Source: JBHENW01 sp046261875
GTDB lineage: Bacteria; Acidobacteriota; Thermoanaerobaculia; UBA5066; Gp7-AA6
Direction: 5' to 3'
Assembly: GCA_046261875.1 (NCBI GenBank)
Contig: JBHENW010000062.1
Coordinates: 1-23,076, forward strand
DNA length: 23,076 bases
Within the stretch, counting starts at the first letter, position 1. Every line of letters begins with the position of its first letter. The translations under genes and the position numbers were made by a program. Of this stretch, positions 17,916 through 23,076 are shown one piece after another. Under the pieces are notes generated by a model. The model worked only from the letters and a program-made list of their open reading frames with translations. It was not told where the DNA came from and searched no databases.

Positions 17916-18760
17916 GCCGCCGGCCCGCGCTCGGCCGTGGCCTTTCGGCGCTCCTTCCGGGGGAGGACGTTCCACGTGGAACATCCGCTCGAGAGGTCGA
18001 GACGGCGCGCCTCTCGCCGAACCGTTTCCAGCCCCGCAGACAGTTCACGCACGAATCCCTCGCCGAGCTCGCCGCTTCCATCCGCGAGCAGGGCGTCCTC
18101 CAACCGATCGTCGTCACTCCGCGCGGTGAAAAGCTCGAGATCATCGCCGGAGAACGACGCTGGCGGGCCGCCAGCCTCGCGGGCCTCGAGAAGGTCCCGG
18201 TCGTGGTTCGCGAGGCCGTTTCTGATCGGGAGCTGCTCGAGCTGGCCCTGGTCGAGAACCTCCAGCGGGAGGACTTGAACGCCATGGAAGCCGCCGAGGC
18301 CTATGCGCGGCTGCGCGAAGAGTTCCACCTGACGCAGGAGCGCATCGCCGAGCGGGTGGGGAAGGACCGCGCCACCGTCGCCAACACGATGCGCCTTCTC
18401 AAGTTGCCGTCGCCGGTCCGCGAGATGGTCCGGGAAGGTTCTCTCGCACCGGGGCACGCCAAAGCGCTCCTCTCGCTCGGGTCGCCGGACGAGCAGGAAG
18501 GCCTGGCGCGGGAGATCCTCCGGCGGGCTCTTTCCGTCCGACAGACGGAAGCCCGTGTCGCCCGAATCGTCGAAGGCCCGCGCGTCACGTCCGAACGGCG
18601 GCGCGATCCCTTCACCCGGGACGCGGAGGAGAAACTCTCGCGCCGGCTGAAGACACGCGTCCGGATCCACCGGCGCCGGCGCGGAGGCGAGATCCTCGTT
18701 CACTTCGGCTCCGAGGAGGAGCTCATCGGAATCTACGAGCGGCTGACAGGCCGCCACTGA
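17912..18760 (+). CDS. parB: Chromosome partitioning protein ParB (Spo0J)
   Basis: ParB binds parS and spreads along DNA as a CTP-dependent sliding clamp. The 282-residue protein shows RPALGRGLSALLPG at the start (the ParA-stimulating segment), the CTP-binding motifs GERRWRA (80-86) and ENLQRED (115-121), a helix-turn-helix around 140-162 (LTQERIAERVGKDRATVANT), and a basic C-terminal dimerisation region. The GTG at 17912 is preceded by AGGA (17901-17904) and overlaps the parA stop. A parS-like palindrome lies in its own first codons (17968-17983), encoding DVPRGT, so the gene carries a probable binding site for its own product. Confidence 0.96.
   Translation: MSRRPALGRGLSALLPGEDVPRGTSAREVETARLSPNRFQPRRQFTHESLAELAASIREQGVLQPIVVTPRGEKLEIIAGERRWRAASLAGLEKVPVVVREAVSDRELLELALVENLQREDLNAMEAAEAYARLREEFHLTQERIAERVGKDRATVANTMRLLKLPSPVREMVREGSLAPGHAKALLSLGSPDEQEGLAREILRRALSVRQTEARVARIVEGPRVTSERRRDPFTRDAEEKLSRRLKTRVRIHRRRRGGEILVHFGSEEELIGIYERLTGRH
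17968..17983. promoter_or_regulatory. parS-like site inside parB
   Basis: CGTTCCACGTGGAACA matches TGTTCCACGTGGAACA at 15 of 16 positions, and GTTCCACGTGGAAC (17969-17982) is a perfect 14-bp palindrome. It lies in codons about 19-24 of parB and 7.8 kb from the candidate origin, in the zone where chromosomal parS sites usually cluster. Confidence 0.85.
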
Positions 18761-18790
18761 TCGTCGTCAGCACGCCTCAAGGAGGTCCGG

Positions 18791-19207
18791 ATGAAGTGGA
18801 AAGGCACCGGCACGACTCTCAACGGGTTCCTCGATCGGGGCAGTCTCTTCCAGGGCGAGCTCACTTTCGAAGAGACTTTTCGGATTGACGGGAAGTTCGA
18901 GGGGACGATCCGCTCCGGAAGCGAGCTGATCCTCGGGGATTCCGCGGAGGTCAACGCGGAAATCTACGTACGGCGACTCTCGGTCAACGGGTCGCTCCGC
19001 GGGAGCGTCGACGCGACGGAGAAAGTGGAGGTCCTCTCCCGAGCCCGGGTCACCGCGGACCTGCGGACGCCGGTGCTCAAGGTCGAGGAAGGGGCTTTTT
19101 TCCAGGGCCGCTGCCACATGGACGACCGAGGAAAGGTGGTCGATCTCCCGACGCCAGCACCGCCGTCGCCCGGAGACGTTAAGTCACTCAAAACAAAGAA
19201 GTTGTAG
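18791..19207 (+). CDS. Bactofilin family cytoskeletal protein
   Basis: Bactofilins polymerise without nucleotide into filaments that position proteins or shape the cell. The 138-residue protein has the short N-terminal tail, then a right-handed beta-helix of repeating short strands with glycines and hydrophobics (LTFEETFRIDGKFEGTI, LILGDSAEVNAEIYVRRL, VNGSLRGSV, KVEVLSRARVTADLRTPVLK, VEEGAFFQGRC) over about residues 8-112, and a Pro/Lys-rich tail. It starts at ATG 18791 behind AAGGAGGT (18779-18786), the strongest ribosome site seen in this window, suggesting high expression. Its place just after parAB matches Myxococcus-like genomes, where bactofilins act with ParAB in positioning chromosome ends. 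A role with ParAB here is inference from position. Confidence 0.92.
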   Translation: MKWKGTGTTLNGFLDRGSLFQGELTFEETFRIDGKFEGTIRSGSELILGDSAEVNAEIYVRRLSVNGSLRGSVDATEKVEVLSRARVTADLRTPVLKVEEGAFFQGRCHMDDRGKVVDLPTPAPPSPGDVKSLKTKKL

Positions 19208-19212
19208 GTAGA

Positions 19213-19254
19213 CGCCGGGGAGCTCCGGCGACCCGTTCAGCCCTCCGCCGGGCT
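19213..19254 (+). terminator. Two GC-rich hairpins after the bactofilin gene (weak terminator candidate)
   Basis: CGCCGG (19213-19218) pairs with CCGGCG (19225-19230) around a 6-base loop. AGCCC (19239-19243) pairs with GGGCT (19250-19254). Neither is followed by a T-run, so an intrinsic terminator is not well supported; they may slow polymerase or protect the mRNA end. They lie in the 196-bp gap before the ATP synthase genes. Confidence 0.35.
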
Positions 19255-19283
19255 CGACTCCGCGGCTGCGGGTGTGCTATTGA
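19254..19283 (+). promoter_or_regulatory. Possible ATP synthase operon promoter
   Basis: TCGACT (19254-19259) and an extended -10 TG-C-TATTGA (TATTGA at 19278-19283) are 18 bases apart. The -10 is poor. Transcription from it would begin near 19291 and leave a leader of about 110 bases. It is the best candidate in the only sizeable gap before the operon, otherwise unremarkable sequence. Confidence 0.3.
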
Positions 19284-19403
19284 TCCGCGGTTTCCGGCAG
19301 AGACAACCGCATCGCGGCTCGGGACTTCTCCCTTCGCGCGGTGCAACCCCTGGACGGCACGCTGGCGACGCGAGGAAGGTGGGCGCAGAAGCGCGCGAAA
19401 TCC

Positions 19404-19838
19404 ATGATCAAGGCCCCCGACGTCACGCTGCTCTACGTCCTCTTCGCGTTCATCGTCTCGTACGCGATCCTCAAGCGTTTTCTCTTCCGTCCCCTCTCGG
19501 CGATCCTCGAAGAGCGGCAGGGTCTCGAGGAATCCGCCGCTCATGCCCACGCGAAGAGCCTCGAAGAGATGGAGAGAGCCGTCGCCGACACGGAGGCCGC
19601 TCTGGCGGCGGCGAGGCGGGACGGGCTGCGACTCCGGGAGGAATTGCGGGGGCAGGGGCACGCGCATCTGGAGCGCGAGCTCTCCCGGGCGCGCGGGGAG
19701 ACGACCGAGGCCCTCCGGTCGGCGACGGGGGAGATCGACGCGGAGGCGCGCCGGACTGCCTCGGAGCTTCCCGGGCGGGCCCTTGAGCTCGCTCGCGGCC
19801 TCGCCGAGAAAGTGCTCGGCCGGCGGTTGGCCGCCTGA
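19404..19838 (+). CDS. atpF': F1Fo ATP synthase subunit b' (first of two b-type subunits)
   Basis: b-type subunits form the peripheral stalk that holds F1 to the membrane. The 144-residue protein starts MIKAPDVTLLYVLFAFIVSY with one membrane helix (about 7-23), then FRPLSAILEERQ and a long charged coiled coil to a hydrophobic C-terminal end. I chose ATG 19404 because it places the helix at the N-terminus as in the family; the frame is open back to a GTG at 19341, which would add 21 non-typical residues. No good Shine-Dalgarno is visible. A second b gene follows directly, so this is assigned as b' by position, as in operons with paired b subunits; which of the two is b' cannot be settled from sequence alone. 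Confidence 0.85.
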   Translation: MIKAPDVTLLYVLFAFIVSYAILKRFLFRPLSAILEERQGLEESAAHAHAKSLEEMERAVADTEAALAAARRDGLRLREELRGQGHAHLERELSRARGETTEALRSATGEIDAEARRTASELPGRALELARGLAEKVLGRRLAA

Positions 19839-19852
19839 CCGCCATCCGGTCC

Positions 19853-20425
19853 GTGGCCGAGCTCCCCGTCTTCGCGATCCCTCTCGACGGCGCGTGGCGG
19901 ATCCTCCGCGCCGCGGCCGAGGCGGGCGAGCACGCAGCCGCCTTCCTCGGGCTGCCGCTCTGGACCTGGCAGCTCGTCAACCTGGGTCTCTTCCTCGGAC
20001 TGCTCTATTACTTCGTGGCGCGCCCGATGACGGCGCTCTTTCGCCGCCGGCAGGTCGAGATCGAAGAGCGCCTCCGCGAGGCGGAGACGCGGCGCCGGGA
20101 AGCGGCCCGCCTGGAGAGTGAGATCCAGCAGCGGATGAGCCGGCTGGACTCGGAGATCGCCGAGATCCGCGCCCGCGGGACGGCGGAAGGGGAGTCGGAG
20201 CGCGCCGCGCTGCTGGAGCGCACGGGCCAGGAGGTCGATCGGGTGCGGCGGCAGGCCGAAGAGGAGATCGCGCGGCGCCTGGAAGCCGCCAAGGCGGAGT
20301 TGCGGCGCGCGGCCGCGGACCTCACGGCCTCTTCCGCGCGCGAGCTCGTCGCCCGCGAGATCACCGACGAGGACCGCCGACGGCTGCTGGAGGAAAGCGT
20401 GAACCGCATGGAGCAGCCCCGATGA
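19853..20425 (+). CDS. atpF: F1Fo ATP synthase subunit b
   Basis: This is the second stalk subunit. The 190-residue protein has a membrane helix at about 38-56 (LWTWQLVNLGLFLGLLYYFV), the ARPMTALFRRRQ segment, then a highly charged coiled coil (Glu/Arg-rich, 65-160) and a C-terminal delta-binding end. About 36 residues precede the membrane helix, ending LGLP, which is longer than in E. coli b and lacks a clear signal peptide; in some lineages b carries such an N-terminal leader. The GTG start at 19853 is 14 bp after the previous stop. Its stop overlaps the atpH ATG (ATGA). Confidence 0.92.
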   Translation: MAELPVFAIPLDGAWRILRAAAEAGEHAAAFLGLPLWTWQLVNLGLFLGLLYYFVARPMTALFRRRQVEIEERLREAETRRREAARLESEIQQRMSRLDSEIAEIRARGTAEGESERAALLERTGQEVDRVRRQAEEEIARRLEAAKAELRRAAADLTASSARELVAREITDEDRRRLLEESVNRMEQPR

Positions 20426-20963
20426 CGCGCCTCGGCCGCTCCTACGCGCAGGCTTTTCTGGACAGCGCCCCCGAGAGCTACGACGTCGAAGCATTCCTCG
20501 GCCAAGCGCAGGGGCTCCTGCACGCGCTCGCCCATCCTCAGCTCCGCGCCTTCTTTCTGGCGCCGGCCGTCCCGCAGGCGGCCAAGCAGAAAGCGCTGGA
20601 GGAGATCGCGGGGCGCGTCGGGATCGACGCCTACGGGCTGCGGCTCTTCCGGATCGTTCTGGAAAACCGCCGCATGGGCTTCGCCGGGGAAATACTCGCC
20701 GCCCTGCGCGAAACCTACGACCGGCGCCGCGGCGTCGTCGAAGCGCGCGTCGCCGTGGCCGCGGGGATCGGGAGCGAGGAGACGGAGCGCATCGGACGCG
20801 CTCTGTCCCGGCGCGTCGGAAAGAAGGTGCGGGTCCGCCTCGAGACGGATCCGAGCATCCTGGCAGGGTTCGTGGCGCGGGTCGGCAGCGAGGTCTTCGA
20901 CGCGTCGACGGCGCGCGCCATCGACCGATTCGCGGAAACCGTCAAGGAAGGGGCTAAAGCCTG

Positions 20964-20964
<1 letters not shown>
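20422..20964 (+). CDS. atpH: F1Fo ATP synthase subunit delta
   Basis: Delta (OSCP) caps the alpha3beta3 head and binds the b stalk. The 180-residue protein has the N-terminal helical domain starting RLGRSYAQAFLDSA, the segment RMGFAGEILAALRETYDRRRGVVEARV, and the C-terminal part with DPSILAGFVARVGSEVFDAS, which matches the family ending (usually DPSLIGGFVVRVGDKVIDGS-like). Starts overlap on both sides: ATGA with atpF, and TGATG with atpA, sharing one base. That gives tight stoichiometric coupling within the operon. Confidence 0.95.
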
Positions 20965-22493
<1,529 letters not shown>

Positions 22494-22512
22494 GCCGCTG
22501 CTCCCCGACGCC

Positions 22513-23076
22513 ATGGCCTCGCTGATCGACATCCGCCGCCGGCTCAAGTCGGTGAAGAACACGCAGCAGATCACGCGCGCCATGAAGATGGTCGCCGCGG
22601 CGAAGCTGCGGCGGGCACAGGATCGCGTCATCGCGGCGCGCCCCTACGCGAAGAGCCTGCGCGACGTGCTCGCCTCCGTCTCCTCCCGCGTGAAAGAGGA
22701 CGCGCACCCGCTCCTCGCCTCACGGCACGAAAAGCGGATCGCCCTGCTCGTCGTCGCGGGAGACAAGGGGCTGGCCGGCGCCTTCAACTCGAACATCCAC
22801 CGCGCGGTGACGGGGCTTCTCGCCGAGAGCCGCGGATGGGAGTCGGTCGAGATCCTTCCCATCGGCAAGAAGGCGTTCGATTACTGGCGCCGCCGGCGCA
22901 CGCCCCTCTCCGAGCGGTCCTACTCGGGGATATTCAGCCGCGTCGAATATGCCCACGCCCGGGAGATCGCCGAGCACCTGGCAGGCGAGTTCACGAGCGG
23001 CCGGATCGACGCGGCTTACGTCGTGTACAACGAGTTCAAGTCCGTCATCGCGCAGATCGTCCGCATCGAGCGGGTC
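22513..23076 (+). CDS. atpG: F1Fo ATP synthase subunit gamma (partial, runs off the edge)
   Basis: Gamma is the rotating central shaft of F1. ATG at 22513 begins MASLIDIRRRLKSVKNTQQI, then TRAMKMVAAAKLRRAQDRV, the conserved N-terminal helix, and 188 codons stay open to the last base. The Rossmann-like part has LLVVAGDKGLAGAFNSNIHR, the expected family motif. The C-terminal third, including the helix that reaches the head, is outside the window. It follows atpA by 19 bp. Beta and epsilon genes would be expected next. Confidence 0.96.
   Translation, partial: MASLIDIRRRLKSVKNTQQITRAMKMVAAAKLRRAQDRVIAARPYAKSLRDVLASVSSRVKEDAHPLLASRHEKRIALLVVAGDKGLAGAFNSNIHRAVTGLLAESRGWESVEILPIGKKAFDYWRRRRTPLSERSYSGIFSRVEYAHAREIAEHLAGEFTSGRIDAAYVVYNEFKSVIAQIVRIERV

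Noticed and set aside
19341..19403. GTG start at 19341 for subunit b'
   Set aside because: It adds 21 atypical residues before a membrane helix that normally begins the protein.

Overview
The window is a bacterial chromosomal replication-origin neighbourhood of roughly two-thirds G+C by eye. Two divergent gene sets point away from a centre at about 8.4-10.15 kb. On the minus strand, reading leftward, are dnaA, dnaN, recF, gyrB and gyrA. On the plus strand, reading rightward, are rpmH, rnpA, yidD, yidC, jag/khpB, mnmE, mnmG, rsmG, parA, parB, a bactofilin gene and the start of an F1Fo ATP synthase operon (b', b, delta, alpha, gamma; gamma runs off the right edge). Every recognisable gene is transcribed away from dnaA, co-directional with replication from an origin there. 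The run rpmH to parB, then bactofilin and an ATP synthase operon with two b-type subunits, resembles what I know from Desulfobacterota/Myxococcota-like and Acidobacteriota-like genomes. The phylum cannot be fixed without a search.

Region 1-1076 differs from the rest. It has less G+C in its upper part and holds an apparently accessory two-gene minus-strand operon. The first gene encodes a 199-residue protein with a winged-helix-like C-terminal part. The second is the N-terminus of a protein starting at 301, reminiscent of Eco57I-type restriction-modification methylases, with a possible one-base frameshift at 45-48. A good promoter lies inside a perfect 9-bp inverted repeat in front of the operon.

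Region 1077-9951 (minus) is the replication/topology block. Junctions are tight: ATGA overlap recF/gyrB, TGA-TTG abutment dnaN/recF, 25 bp gyrB/gyrA. The dnaA-dnaN gap (8415-8640) and the dnaA-rpmH gap (9952-10150) both carry DnaA-box-like 9-mers, and the first also has an A+T-rich stretch, suggesting a bipartite oriC around dnaA. The dnaA-rpmH gap also contains heptameric repeats forming a 17-bp-arm inverted repeat, and a strong promoter that would leave rpmH with almost no leader.

Region 10151-18760 (plus) is a dense series for ribosome/RNase P, membrane insertion, tRNA and rRNA modification, and chromosome segregation. Two parS-like palindromes lie at the end of rsmG and inside parB. Region 18791-23076 holds the bactofilin and ATP synthase genes; genes for subunits a and c are not between parB and b', so the Fo genes are probably split.

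No rRNA, tRNA, CRISPR array, transposase or phage gene was seen. Most of the window is conserved core genome. The parts worth a second look are the left-edge module, origin architecture, unusual residues in GyrA, DnaA and Jag, and the yidD start.
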